From Pseudomonas sp. BBP2017 (GTDB lineage: Bacteria; Pseudomonadota; Gammaproteobacteria; Pseudomonadales; Pseudomonadaceae): a DNA stretch of 46,090 nt. Of the stretch, positions 7,235-16,159 are shown one piece after another; within the stretch, counting starts at the first letter, position 1; the number at the start of each line of letters is the position of its first letter. The translations under genes were made by a program, and so were the position numbers. The notes beneath the pieces were generated by a model. The model worked only from the letters and a program-made list of their open reading frames with translations. It did no database searches and was not told the origin of the DNA. Location of the stretch: the NCBI RefSeq assembly GCF_003024385.1, contig NZ_PVZN01000025.1, forward strand, positions 1 to 46,090, in the 5' to 3' direction.

Positions 7235-8086
7235 ATGCGCGACCTGTCATCCGTTCTGCGTCTGGCCAGCCTGCCGTTGGCCCTGGCGCTCGCTAGCGTC
7301 GCCCAGGCCAACGAGCCGGCGCAACTGATCGATTCGATCAACAGCTACCGTAGTCAGCCGCAGAAATGCGATAAGCAGGTGTCCCTTGAGCTGCCGCCAC
7401 TGGCCAGCGATCCCCGTCTGGTGCTGCCAGCTACGGGCAGCGTGGATTTGCGCTCGGCGCTGGCACAGGCAAACTACCCGATGGTCAGTGTCCAGGCCAT
7501 TACCCTCAATGGTCCACAGGATGCCCAGGCCGCGATGAAAGCGGTACAGGAAAGCTTCTGCCAGGTGGTGCTAGCCCCGCAGTTCATCGATATCGGCGTC
7601 AGCCAGCAGGGCCGCGATTGGCGTATCGTCCTGGCGCGGCCGCTGCTGGCCGGGAAGCTGGGCGACTGGCAGGCCGAAGGCCAGAAACTGCTGGCAATGA
7701 TTAACAGCGCTCGTAGCCAGCAGCGCCAGTGTGGCAGCCAGGCCTTCGCGGCCACCCCGCCGCTGGCCTGGAACGCGGTCCTGGCCGGTGCCGCCGAAAG
7801 TCATACACGGGCCATGGCCAATCAGAACTTTCTCGATCACGTCGATCGCGAAGGCCGCACCCCGGGTGACCGGGCGGAACTGGCGGGCTATGCCGGTCAG
7901 GTGAACGGCGAGATCATCGCCGCCGGCCAGGACACTGTGCGCAAGGTGGTCGATGGCTGGTTGGCCAGCCCCGGCCATTGCGCCAACTTGATGAACCCGC
8001 AGTTCAGCGAGCTGGGCGCCGCCTATGCGGTCGATCCCAAGAGCGATGCCGGGATCTACTGGACGGCGATGTTCGGCGCGCCATAA
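7235..8086 (+). CDS. CAP-domain (SCP/PR-1-like) secreted protein
   Basis: 283 residues. Start is ATG at 7235 behind AGGGAGA; it gives a clean signal peptide (LRLASLPLALALASVAQA-NE). The C-terminal half (about 150-283) is a CAP domain: MINSARSQQRQCG, LAWNAVLAGAAESHTRAMA, NFLDHVDREGRTPGDRAELA, NGEIIAAG, VVDGWLASPGHCANLMNPQF, with the expected His and Glu residues. The N-terminal half holds an extra region of no recognised family with a short Cys-containing repeat-like start (NSYRSQPQKC resembles NSARSQQRQC), which may be a degenerate second copy of the CAP N-terminus. Role unknown, probably periplasmic. It ends 10 bases before the convergent SulP gene. Confidence 0.85.
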   Translation: MRDLSSVLRLASLPLALALASVAQANEPAQLIDSINSYRSQPQKCDKQVSLELPPLASDPRLVLPATGSVDLRSALAQANYPMVSVQAITLNGPQDAQAAMKAVQESFCQVVLAPQFIDIGVSQQGRDWRIVLARPLLAGKLGDWQAEGQKLLAMINSARSQQRQCGSQAFAATPPLAWNAVLAGAAESHTRAMANQNFLDHVDREGRTPGDRAELAGYAGQVNGEIIAAGQDTVRKVVDGWLASPGHCANLMNPQFSELGAAYAVDPKSDAGIYWTAMFGAP

Positions 8087-8095
8087 GGGCGGTCT

Positions 8096-9541
8096 TCAGC
8101 CGTAGTGCAGGTCCGTGCGCTTGAGCAGTTGCTTGCAGCGCTCGGACAGATGCACCACACGCAAGTGCTTGCCGTTGTTGCTGTAGCGCTCACGCAGGGT
8201 CTTGAGCGCAGCAATCGCCGAGTAGTCAACGAAGTTCAGGTGCTGGCAGTCGAGGGTCACCTGGGCCGGGTCGTTGGCTGGGTCGAACTGGTTGAGAAAG
8301 GGCGTGGTCGAGGCGAAAAACAAGGTGCCGTGCACCCGATAGAGTTTGCTGCCGTCACTTTCCAGGTGGCTGTCGGCGTACAGCTCGCGCGCTTGCTGCC
8401 AGGCGAAGTTGAGCGCGGCGATAACGATGCCGAGCAGCACCGCGGTGGCCAGGTCGGTGAACACCGTGACCACGGTCACTGCAATGATCGCCAGCATGTC
8501 GTTTGCCGGCACTTTGTGCAGCACCCGCAGCGATGCCCAGGAGAAGGTCTGCTGCGCCACCACGAACATTACTCCGACCAGCGCCGCCAGCGGAATGCGT
8601 TCGATCAGCGGCGAGAGGAACAGCACGAACATCAGGATCATCATCCCGGCGACCACCCCGGACAACCGCCCGCGGCCGCCGGAGCTGAGGTTGATCGCCG
8701 TCTGGCCGATCATCGCGCAACCGCCCATGCCGCCGAACACCCCGGAAGTCATGTTGGCCACGCCCAGGGCCACGCATTCGCGGTTGGGGTAGCCGCGGCT
8801 TTCGGTGATTTCGTCGGTGAGGTTGAGGGTCAACAGGGTTTCCAGCAAACCCACCAGCGCCATCAGGATCGCGTAGGGGGCGATGATCTTCAGCGTCTCC
8901 AGGTTCCACGCAATGTCGGGCCAACTCAGCACCGGCAGGCCACCGGCGATGTGGGCCAGATCGCCGAGTGTGCGGGTCGGCAGGTCGAGCAGGTAGACCC
9001 CGGCACCGGCGGCGAGGATCGCGATCAGTGCCGGTGGCACGCTGCGGGTCAGGCGCGGCAACAAGTACACAATCGCCATGGTCAATGCCACCAGCCCGGC
9101 CATCAGGTACAGGGGGTTGCCGCTGAGCCAGGCGCCGTCATGCTTGAAATGCTCAAGCTGGGCCAGGGCGATAATGATCGCCAGGCCGTTGACGAAGCCA
9201 AGCATCACCGAATACGGCACCATGCGCACCAGCTTGCCCAGGCGCAGCACGCCAAAGGCAATCATGATCAGCCCACCGAGCAGCACGGTGGCCAACAGGT
9301 ACTGCACACCGTGTTGCACCACCAGGGCAACGATGACCACGGCCATTGAACCGGCGGCGCCGGAAATCATCCCGGGGCGGCCACCGAGCAGGGCGGTTAG
9401 GGTGCAGATGATGACGGCACCGTAGAGTCCCATCAAAGGATTCAGATGCGCCACCAACGCGAAGGCGATGCACTCGGGCACCAGGGCAAAGGACGTGGTG
9501 AGTCCGGCCAGAATGTCGGCGCGGATGGAGGTTGCTTTCAT
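8096..9541 (-). CDS. SulP-family inorganic anion transporter with STAS domain
   Basis: 481-residue inner-membrane permease. About ten hydrophobic helices span residues 8-390, with SulP signatures near the N-terminus (AGLTTSFALVPECIAFALVA, NPLMGLYGA, GRPGMISGAAGSMAVV) and a central SRGYPNRECVALGVAN. The end (about 400-481) is a short STAS domain (TLFFASTTPFLNQF, LDCQHLNFVDYSAIAAL). Family members move sulfate, bicarbonate or dicarboxylates; the substrate is not decided by sequence. ATG at 9541; no operon partner. Confidence 0.9.
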   Translation of the reverse strand: MKATSIRADILAGLTTSFALVPECIAFALVAHLNPLMGLYGAVIICTLTALLGGRPGMISGAAGSMAVVIVALVVQHGVQYLLATVLLGGLIMIAFGVLRLGKLVRMVPYSVMLGFVNGLAIIIALAQLEHFKHDGAWLSGNPLYLMAGLVALTMAIVYLLPRLTRSVPPALIAILAAGAGVYLLDLPTRTLGDLAHIAGGLPVLSWPDIAWNLETLKIIAPYAILMALVGLLETLLTLNLTDEITESRGYPNRECVALGVANMTSGVFGGMGGCAMIGQTAINLSSGGRGRLSGVVAGMMILMFVLFLSPLIERIPLAALVGVMFVVAQQTFSWASLRVLHKVPANDMLAIIAVTVVTVFTDLATAVLLGIVIAALNFAWQQARELYADSHLESDGSKLYRVHGTLFFASTTPFLNQFDPANDPAQVTLDCQHLNFVDYSAIAALKTLRERYSNNGKHLRVVHLSERCKQLLKRTDLHYG

Positions 9542-9625
9542 GGTGGGAATAGCTGCCAGCGAAAAAGGCTAGGATGGTACGGAAGTTCGTGGCTGCGAGC
9601 CAGTGATCAAAAGCCCATCACCTCT

Positions 9626-9709
9626 GTAGGAGCCAGCGTTGCTGGCGATGCCCGGTGAAGCCGGGCCAGGGACGCTACGCGCCCCATCGCCGGCAACGCC
9701 TGCCCTTAC
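9626..9709. repeat. 84-bp intergenic palindromic repeat, copy 2 (opposite orientation)
   Basis: Arms at 9626-9650 (GTAGGAGCCAGCGTTGCTGG...) and 9685-9709; the core read on strand - contains GGGGCGCGTAGCGTCCCTGG, matching copy 1 at 6360-6443. It lies 20 bases past the stop of argC (strand -) and 85 bases upstream of the SulP start, so it is in the argC 3' end. Confidence 0.8.
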
Positions 9710-9729
9710 ACCCGCGAAACGCCTTGGGT

Positions 9730-10662
9730 TCAGGCCATCGCCGCCAGCATCAACTCCAGGTTCTGCACCGCTGCTCCCGAAGCACCCTTGCCAAGGTTGT
9801 CGAACACCGCCGTCAGCAACACCTGGCCATGGGCCTCGTTGGCAAACACTGCCAGGCGCAGATCGTTGCTGTCATTCACGGCCTGTGGATCGAGCATTGG
9901 CGCTGCCTCGCCATATTCCAGCGCCGCCACCTGTACATAGCGCGAGCCATGATAGTGCTGACGCAGGCAGTCATGCAGGCGAGCAGCACTCACCCCAGGT
10001 GGCAACAGACGCGTCTGCAAGGCTATGGTCAAGGCGATGCCCTGACGGTAACTGCCATAGCTGGGCACGAACACCGGGCGGTGCGACAGGCCGGCATGCT
10101 GCTGGATCTCCGGTACATGCTTGTGATCCAGGTTCAAGCCATACACCAGCACCCCTTGTGGCGCTTGTGCCCCTGGCGTTTCGTGACGTTCGACCGCAGC
10201 ACGGCCGCCACCGGAATAACCCGACACCGCATTGACGGTCAGCGGGTAGTCGGCTGGCACCAACCCTGCAGCCACCAATGGCCGTAACAAGGCAATGGCG
10301 CCGGTGGGGTAGCAACCAGGATTGCTGACCCGCTTGGCCTGGGCAATGCGCTCTGCCTGTTGCTCGTGCAGTTCAGGCAAGCCATAGACCCAGCCCGCCG
10401 TGGTGCGGTGCGCGGAACTGGCATCGATGACCCGTACCTGCGGGTTGGCGATCGCCGCCACCGCCTGGCGTGCCGCGTCGTCGGGCAGGCACAGAATCGC
10501 CACGTCGGCACTGTTGATCGCCTCGGCACGGCGCTGTGGGTCTTTACGCTCGCTGTCGGGCAGGGTCAGCAAACGCAGGTCATCACGACCGTGCAGGCGG
10601 GCGTGGATGAGCAGGCCAGTGGTGCCTTGGTCGCCATCGATAAAGACAAGAGGCTGGTGCAT
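9730..10662 (-). CDS. argC: N-acetyl-gamma-glutamyl-phosphate reductase, short (type 2) form
   Basis: 310-residue NADPH-dependent reductase of arginine synthesis, converting N-acetyl-glutamyl phosphate to the semialdehyde. Start ATG 10662 gives the canonical MHQPLVFIDGDQGTTGLLIH; an upstream TTG is unlikely. NADP-binding GDQGTTG at residues 10-16, HRTTAGWVYGLPEL at 85-98, and catalytic Cys117 in RVSNPGCYPT. Type 2 ArgC is about 310 residues versus about 345 for the common form. It stands away from other arg genes and is divergent from a LysR regulator, as usual for a second pseudomonad argC; whether it serves arginine synthesis or a related acyl-phosphate pathway is open. Confidence 0.9.
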   Translation of the reverse strand: MHQPLVFIDGDQGTTGLLIHARLHGRDDLRLLTLPDSERKDPQRRAEAINSADVAILCLPDDAARQAVAAIANPQVRVIDASSAHRTTAGWVYGLPELHEQQAERIAQAKRVSNPGCYPTGAIALLRPLVAAGLVPADYPLTVNAVSGYSGGGRAAVERHETPGAQAPQGVLVYGLNLDHKHVPEIQQHAGLSHRPVFVPSYGSYRQGIALTIALQTRLLPPGVSAARLHDCLRQHYHGSRYVQVAALEYGEAAPMLDPQAVNDSNDLRLAVFANEAHGQVLLTAVFDNLGKGASGAAVQNLELMLAAMA

Positions 10663-10745
10663 GGTGCTCTCAATCAATCAATACAGGGAGCGCCTATGCT
10701 CGCGCCGATCTGGACGAAAGAAAATTTGAATATCATGATGCCGAC

Positions 10746-10762
10746 ATTCATAAATACTGAAT
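10746..10762. promoter_or_regulatory. 17-bp dyad between argC and its divergent LysR gene
   Basis: ATTCATAAATACTGAAT: arms ATTCA/TGAAT around 7 bases, 11 bases ahead of the LysR start codon and 84 bases from argC. Position and A/T-rich dyad fit a LysR-type binding site used for autoregulation and control of argC. Confidence 0.45.
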
Positions 10763-10773
10763 GAAAAAAGCCT

Positions 10774-11667
10774 ATGCGTGAAATCAGCCTCGACCGCTTG
10801 CGCACCCTGGTGGTGATTGCCGACCTCGGCTCCTTTGCCCAGGCGGCCCGCGCCCTCAACCTGGCGCCGCCCACTGTGAGCCTGCACATTGCCGACCTGG
10901 AGGCGCGCATCGGCGCAACCTTGCTGACACGCAAGCGTGGGCAGGTCCATCCGACGACCATTGGTGAGACGCTGCTTGAACGTGCGCGGCGGCTGTTGGC
11001 TGATGCCGAACAGGCGCTCGATGAGGTGCAACGCCAGGTTCAGGGCCTGAGTGGCCGCGTGCGTCTGGGGGCCTCTACCGCTGCGATCGCCCACCTGTTG
11101 CCGCAAGCACTGGATATTATCGGCGTACGCCATCCCGGGATCGATGTGCAGGTGCAGGTGCTGACTTCGCGTGAATCGGTGGGCCGCCTACAGGATGGCA
11201 CCCTGGACCTGGCCCTGGTGGCACTGCCGCAAGCCGCGGTCAAAGGCGTGCAGATCCAGCCCTGGCGGCGCGACCCGATCATGGCCTTCATTCCTGTCGG
11301 CTGGGCGCCGCCGTCGCGCATCACACCCGCCTGGCTGGCCAGTCGCGCATTGATCCTCAATGACAACACCACCCAATTGTCACGGGTGACCAGCGAGTGG
11401 TTCGCCACGGCAGGCCTGCAACCGGATGCACGGATTCAACTCAACTACAATGACGCGATCAAGAGCCTGGTGGCGGCCGGATACGGTGCCACCTTGCTGC
11501 CCCATGAAGCCCGCTCGCCGGAGCCCGACTCACGCTTGTGCATGCGCCCGCTGCGCCCGGGGCTGTGGCGCCACCTGGGGATTGCCAGCCGCCAAGGGCA
11601 GGTCGAGCAGAGCAGCGCTTTTGTACTGCAGGTGTTGCTCGAACTGGCGGCGCAGGGCAGCCGTTAG
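10774..11667 (+). CDS. LysR-family transcriptional regulator
   Basis: 297 residues. The N-terminal winged helix is clear at residues 1-60 (LDRLRTLVVIADLGSFAQAA, RALNLAPPTVSLHIADLEAR, LLTRKRGQVHPTTIGE); the rest is a periplasmic-binding-like effector domain beginning LSGRVRLGASTAAIAHLLPQ. It is divergent from argC, so control of that gene is the simplest guess; the effector is unknown. Its stop codon overlaps the convergent GNAT gene by four bases (11664-11667). Confidence 0.9.
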   Translation: MREISLDRLRTLVVIADLGSFAQAARALNLAPPTVSLHIADLEARIGATLLTRKRGQVHPTTIGETLLERARRLLADAEQALDEVQRQVQGLSGRVRLGASTAAIAHLLPQALDIIGVRHPGIDVQVQVLTSRESVGRLQDGTLDLALVALPQAAVKGVQIQPWRRDPIMAFIPVGWAPPSRITPAWLASRALILNDNTTQLSRVTSEWFATAGLQPDARIQLNYNDAIKSLVAAGYGATLLPHEARSPEPDSRLCMRPLRPGLWRHLGIASRQGQVEQSSAFVLQVLLELAAQGSR

Positions 11668-12386
11668 ACCAGGCGAATCCGGGTGCCGCGTTGCTGCCCG
11701 GCGCGCTCACCCAAACGTTCCTGAACAAGGGCCTGGGCCTTGCGCTCCAACTGATCGAGGTGGCGGTCGCGTTGCTTCTCGGCATCGACCATGGCCCGTT
11801 TGCCATGCTGCTTGAGCAAGTAGCTATGGATCTGCTGCACTTCAACCGTGCGGTAGATCGGCGCCACATCGAGCATTGCCAGCAGGCCATCGCTGGCATG
11901 CTCGCGAGTGTTCATCAGCACCTGTGGCCCGCGTGCGGCAATCACTGCAAAACCCATGGCCTCGAAGTACGCCACCTTGTTCACCGCGCACGCCAGCTCC
12001 GCATGCGGGTAGCGTTCGCTCATCTGCGCGAGCATGGCCCGGGCAATACCCTGGCGGCGGTACTGGCTGCGCACGGCCAGGTAGGCCACGCTGCAGGCGT
12101 CGGGATCGTCCTGCACGGGGAGGTACAAGAGAAACCCGGTGACGGTGTGTGGATCTCGCGGGTCGGTCGCGACGATCAGTTCGACGGAAAGGTCGGGTGA
12201 GCCGGCCATGGCTTCCAGATACAGGTGCACCTCAAAGCCGATGGCGTACTGGTAAAGGTTGTACAGCGGGTTGCTCGGGGTGATGGCCACAGCGCTGATG
12301 TCGGTCAGGTTATCGACCACCATCTGCAGGATCTGGCTCTTGATCGACTCCTCAGGCGGGGCGACAAAGTGGGTGAGGGCGAACAT
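11664..12386 (-). CDS. GNAT-family N-acetyltransferase
   Basis: 240 residues. ATG 12386 is chosen because GGAG lies nine bases upstream; the earlier in-frame TTG would consume it. The acetyl-CoA loop is at residues 106-117 (RSQYRRQGIARA), preceded by the beta strand CSVAYLAV and followed by CAVNKVAYFEAMGF. An extra basic, Gln/Arg-rich C-terminal tail of about 50 residues (EKQRDRHLDQLERKAQAL) looks helical. Substrate unknown. Confidence 0.85.
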   Translation of the reverse strand: MFALTHFVAPPEESIKSQILQMVVDNLTDISAVAITPSNPLYNLYQYAIGFEVHLYLEAMAGSPDLSVELIVATDPRDPHTVTGFLLYLPVQDDPDACSVAYLAVRSQYRRQGIARAMLAQMSERYPHAELACAVNKVAYFEAMGFAVIAARGPQVLMNTREHASDGLLAMLDVAPIYRTVEVQQIHSYLLKQHGKRAMVDAEKQRDRHLDQLERKAQALVQERLGERAGQQRGTRIRLV

Positions 12387-12451
12387 GAAGGCAAACTCCA
12401 AACGAAAAAGCTTGGGGCAAGTCTACAGGTCTGGCGTCGTGGCTGCAGGTT

Positions 12452-12508
12452 ATCGCGGGGCAAGCCCGCTCCCACCGAAGGCTGTGGGAGCGGGCTTGCC
12501 CCGCGAAT
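12452..12508. repeat. REP pair
   Basis: Two inverted REP units, GGGGCAAGCCCGCTCCCAC (left, ending 12475) and GTGGGAGCGGGCTTGCCCC (right, from 12484), separated by CGAAGGCT. It sits just past the EF-G stop codon (strand -) and 66 bases upstream of the GNAT start. Confidence 0.9.
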
Positions 12509-12513
12509 CGTGC

Positions 12514-14619
12514 TTACCCCTGTTTTTTGATGATCACATCGGCGATGCTCGCCGGCGCTTCGGCGTACTTGGTGAACTCCATGGTGTAGCTGGCCCGACC
12601 CTGGGTCATTGAACGCATCTGCGTGGAATAACCGAACATCTCGGCGAGCGGCACCTCGGCACGTACCACCTTGCCGGCCGGGCTGTCTTCACCTTCCTGG
12701 ATCAATCCGCGGCGGCGGCTCAGATCGCCGAGGATGTCGCCCTGAAACTCCTCGGGTGTCACCACCTCGACTTTCATCACCGGTTCGAGCAGCACTGCGC
12801 CGCCTTTTTGCGCCAGCTGCTTGGTGGCCATCGAGGCGGCGACCTTGAAGGCCATTTCGTTGGAGTCGACATCGTGGTACGAACCATCGAACACAGTGGC
12901 CTTCAGGCCGATCAGCGGATAGCCGGCCAGTACCCCGTTCTTCATCTGTTCTTCGATGCCTTTCTGGATCGCCGGGATGTACTCGCGGGGCACCACGCCA
13001 CCCACCACTTCGTTGATGAACTCCAGGCCTTCCTTGCCTTCTTCGCCCGGTGCGAAGCGTATCCAGCAGTGGCCGTACTGACCGCGGCCACCGGACTGGC
13101 GGACGAACTTGCCTTCGATCTCGCAGGTGTTGCGGATTTTCTCGCGGTAGGCCACCTGCGGCTTGCCGATATTGGCCTCGACCCCGAATTCGCGCCTCAT
13201 GCGGTCGACGATGATGTCCAGGTGCAGCTCACCCATGCCGGAGATGATGGTTTGCGCGGTTTCTTCATCGGTGCGCACGCGAAATGACGGGTCTTCCTGG
13301 GCCAGCTTGCTCAGGGCGACGCCCATTTTCTCCTGATCGGCCTTGGTCTTGGGTTCTACCGCCACCGAGATCACCGGGTCAGGGAAGTCCATGCGTTCGA
13401 GGACGATTGGCTGGTTGATGTCACACAGGGTGTCGCCGGTAGTGACGTCCTTCATGCCGATCAGCGCGGCGATGTCGCCGGCGCACACGTCCTTGATCTC
13501 GGCGCGTTGGTTGGCGTGCATCTGCACCATGCGGCCGATGCGTTCCTTCTTGCCCTTGACCGAGTTGAGCACGGCGTTGCCGGAGCTGAGCACGCCGGAG
13601 TAGACCCGGGCGAAGGTCAGGGTGCCGACGAAGGGGTCGGTGGCGATCTTGAACGCCAGCGCCGAGAACGGTTCGTTGTCGTCGGCATGGCGTTCCAGGG
13701 GTTTATCTTCATGATCCGGGTCGGTGCCGTTGATCGCCGGGATTTCCGAGGGTGCCGGCAAATAGTCGATCACCGCATCGAGCATCAGCGGCACGCCCTT
13801 GTTCTTGAACGACGAGCCGCAGATGGCCGGGACAATCTCATTGGCCAGGGTGCGCTGGCGCAGGCCGGCCTTGATCTGCTCGTTGCTCAGTTCCTGACCG
13901 TTGAGATAGAGCTCCATGAACTCGTCATTGGCCTCGGCGGCGGCTTCAATCATGTGCGCGCGCCATTCATTGGCAAGCTCTTGCATGTCGGCCGGAATTT
14001 CTTCTTCGCGATAGCTGGTGCCCTGGTCGTCTTCGTTCCAGTAGATGGCTTTCATCCTCACAAGGTCGATCTGACCTTTGAAGTTTTCCTCGGCACCAAT
14101 GGCCAGCTGGATCGGCACCGGATGGTGACCCAGGCGTTTGTCGATCTGCTTGACCACGCGCAGAAAGTCGGCGCCCTGGCGGTCCATCTTGTTGACGTAG
14201 GCCATGCGCGGTACATGGTACTTGTTGGCCTGGCGCCAGACCGTCTCCGACTGCGGCTCGACGCCATCGGCCCCACTGAACACCACCACGGCGCCGTCGA
14301 GCACGCGCAACGAGCGCTCCACCTCGATGGTGAAGTCAACGTGGCCTGGAGTGTCGATGATGTTGAAGCGGTACTTGTCGGGGAACTGCTTGGTCGAACC
14401 TTGCCAGAACGCCGTGGTGGCGGCGGAGGTAATGGTGATCCCGCGCTCCTGTTCCTGGGCCATCCAGTCCATGGTCGCGGCACCGTCGTGCACCTCGCCC
14501 ATCTTGTGGTTGACCCCGGTGTAGAACAGGATGCGTTCGGTGGTGGTGGTCTTGCCAGCGTCAACATGGGCGACGATGCCGATGTTGCGGTACAGCTCGA
14601 TGGGGGTGGTGCGCGCCAT
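12514..14619 (-). CDS. fusA: Translation elongation factor G (second-type, unlinked to str operon)
   Basis: 701-residue GTPase that drives ribosome translocation and, with RRF, recycling. G-motifs are intact: AHVDAGKTTT (residues 17-26), RGITITSAATT, DTPGHVDF, NKMD; domain IV and V follow (RRRGLIQEGE, YSTQMRSMTQGRASYTMEF). The ATG at 14619 has AGGTGA upstream. No rpsL, rpsG or tuf genes are nearby, so this is probably the paralogue called fusA2/fusB in Pseudomonas. Assignment as the second copy rests on context only; a lone fusA outside the str operon cannot be excluded. Confidence 0.93.
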   Translation of the reverse strand: MARTTPIELYRNIGIVAHVDAGKTTTTERILFYTGVNHKMGEVHDGAATMDWMAQEQERGITITSAATTAFWQGSTKQFPDKYRFNIIDTPGHVDFTIEVERSLRVLDGAVVVFSGADGVEPQSETVWRQANKYHVPRMAYVNKMDRQGADFLRVVKQIDKRLGHHPVPIQLAIGAEENFKGQIDLVRMKAIYWNEDDQGTSYREEEIPADMQELANEWRAHMIEAAAEANDEFMELYLNGQELSNEQIKAGLRQRTLANEIVPAICGSSFKNKGVPLMLDAVIDYLPAPSEIPAINGTDPDHEDKPLERHADDNEPFSALAFKIATDPFVGTLTFARVYSGVLSSGNAVLNSVKGKKERIGRMVQMHANQRAEIKDVCAGDIAALIGMKDVTTGDTLCDINQPIVLERMDFPDPVISVAVEPKTKADQEKMGVALSKLAQEDPSFRVRTDEETAQTIISGMGELHLDIIVDRMRREFGVEANIGKPQVAYREKIRNTCEIEGKFVRQSGGRGQYGHCWIRFAPGEEGKEGLEFINEVVGGVVPREYIPAIQKGIEEQMKNGVLAGYPLIGLKATVFDGSYHDVDSNEMAFKVAASMATKQLAQKGGAVLLEPVMKVEVVTPEEFQGDILGDLSRRRGLIQEGEDSPAGKVVRAEVPLAEMFGYSTQMRSMTQGRASYTMEFTKYAEAPASIADVIIKKQG

Positions 14620-14804
14620 GATGGGTCACCTGTACTGATGCGTAAGACGATGAAGAGGGTTCTCCCAAGGTAGCAGAAGTGAGCTGGCTTGCACGGCGGT
14701 GAACGGTTGAACGGGCGTCATCCGTGGCCTGAGTAACCATCGGTTGTAATGCACCCGGGGTCTGACGCTTAATCGTTCTATCCGCTTGCCGATGGAGCAT
14801 GACA

Positions 14805-16157
14805 ATGTCGCTGCAACAACCTGTGAACGCCTGGTGCCAGACCCACCCGCTGATCGCCGAATTGGTGGCGTTGCGCCCGACCAGCTGGTTCAACCCGCAG
14901 CTTGCCCCGAGCGCGCAGGCCCTGGGGGATGTGCCGCTGAGCAGGCAGGATGTGCGTGAGGCCAGTGAGCGTTTGCAGCGTTTCGCGCCGTTCATTCAGT
15001 CGGCGTTTGCTGAAACTGCCGCCAGCGCCGGCATTATCGAGTCGCCCTTGTTGCAGCTGCCGGCGTTACAGGGTGTGCTGCGCGCCGAGCATCAGTTGCC
15101 CGAAGGCGGTGCGCTGTGGCTCAAGGCCGACAACCTGCTGCCGATTTCCGGCTCGATCAAGGCCCGCGGCGGCATCTATGAGGTGCTCAAGCACGCCGAA
15201 GACCTGGCCCTGGCGGCCGGGTTGCTGCAGCCGGGTGATGACTACGCCAGGCTCGACAGTGCCGAGGCGCGGGCCTTTTTTGGCCAGTACAGCATTGCCG
15301 TGGGTTCTACCGGCAACCTTGGTCTGTCGATTGGCATCATCAGTGCGCGCCTGGGGTTCAAGGCCACGGTGCACATGTCGGCGGACGCCCGCCAATGGAA
15401 GAAAGACCGCTTGCGCGCCCATGGCGTCGAAGTCCGTGAATACAGCGCCGACTACAGCGTCGCGGTGGAGCAGGGGCGGCGCGAGGCCGAGGCCGACCCG
15501 CTTTGCCATTTCGTCGACGATGAGAACTCGCGCAACCTGTTCCTCGGTTATGCCGTGGCCGCCGAGCGCCTGCAGCGCCAGTTGGTTGAACAGGGCATTG
15601 CGGTGGATGCCGAGCATCCGTTGTTTGTCTACCTGCCCTGCGGGGTGGGTGGTGGTCCTGGTGGTGTGGCGTTCGGTCTGAAACTGGTGTTTGGCGATGC
15701 GGTGCATTGCCTGTTCGCCGAGCCGACCCATTCGCCGTGCATGTTCCTCGGTGTCTATACCGGGCTGCACGATGAGGTTTCGGTGTATGACTTCGGCATC
15801 GACAACCAGACCGCAGCCGACGGCCTGGCGGTGGGCCGGCCTTCAGGCTTTGTCGGGCGGGCGATGCAGCGTTTGATTGACGGTTACTACACCGTTGACG
15901 ACGCCACTTTGTACCGCCAGCTGGCGCAGATGCAGGCCTGTGAAGGCTATGAGCTGGAGCCCTCGGCGCTGGCTGGCGTGTCGGGTATGGTGCGGGTGCT
16001 GCAGGAGCAACAGGGCTATCGCCAGCGCCTGGGCCTGACTGAGGCGCGCATGGCCCGGGCGACCCATCTGGTCTGGGGTACAGGCGGCAGCATGGTGCCG
16101 CGCGAGGAAATGGACGCCTACCTGGCCAAGGGCCGTGTCGAACTGGCTGGACAGTAA
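14805..16157 (+). CDS. dsdA: D-serine ammonia-lyase (D-serine dehydratase)
   Basis: 450-residue PLP enzyme that turns D-serine into pyruvate and ammonia. Start ATG 14805 with GGAG seven bases upstream; the ATG at 14799 is too close to it. The PLP lysine is Lys119 in SGSIKARGG; a Gly-rich phosphate loop follows later (CGVGGGPGG), and SVGSTGNLGLSIG-type cofactor contacts are present (VGSTGNLGLSIG). Length and lysine position match E. coli DsdA. The LysR gene two bases downstream is its likely regulator. Confidence 0.95.
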   Translation: MSLQQPVNAWCQTHPLIAELVALRPTSWFNPQLAPSAQALGDVPLSRQDVREASERLQRFAPFIQSAFAETAASAGIIESPLLQLPALQGVLRAEHQLPEGGALWLKADNLLPISGSIKARGGIYEVLKHAEDLALAAGLLQPGDDYARLDSAEARAFFGQYSIAVGSTGNLGLSIGIISARLGFKATVHMSADARQWKKDRLRAHGVEVREYSADYSVAVEQGRREAEADPLCHFVDDENSRNLFLGYAVAAERLQRQLVEQGIAVDAEHPLFVYLPCGVGGGPGGVAFGLKLVFGDAVHCLFAEPTHSPCMFLGVYTGLHDEVSVYDFGIDNQTAADGLAVGRPSGFVGRAMQRLIDGYYTVDDATLYRQLAQMQACEGYELEPSALAGVSGMVRVLQEQQGYRQRLGLTEARMARATHLVWGTGGSMVPREEMDAYLAKGRVELAGQ

Positions 16158-16159
16158 TC

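Noticed and set aside
8105..9349. 414-codon open frame on strand + opposite the SulP gene
   Set aside because: His/Gln-rich mirror of hydrophobic helices; no homology recognised.
12514..14619. EF-G as a resistance or tetracycline-protection protein
   Set aside because: Sequence matches canonical EF-G throughout, with no TetM-like deviations seen.
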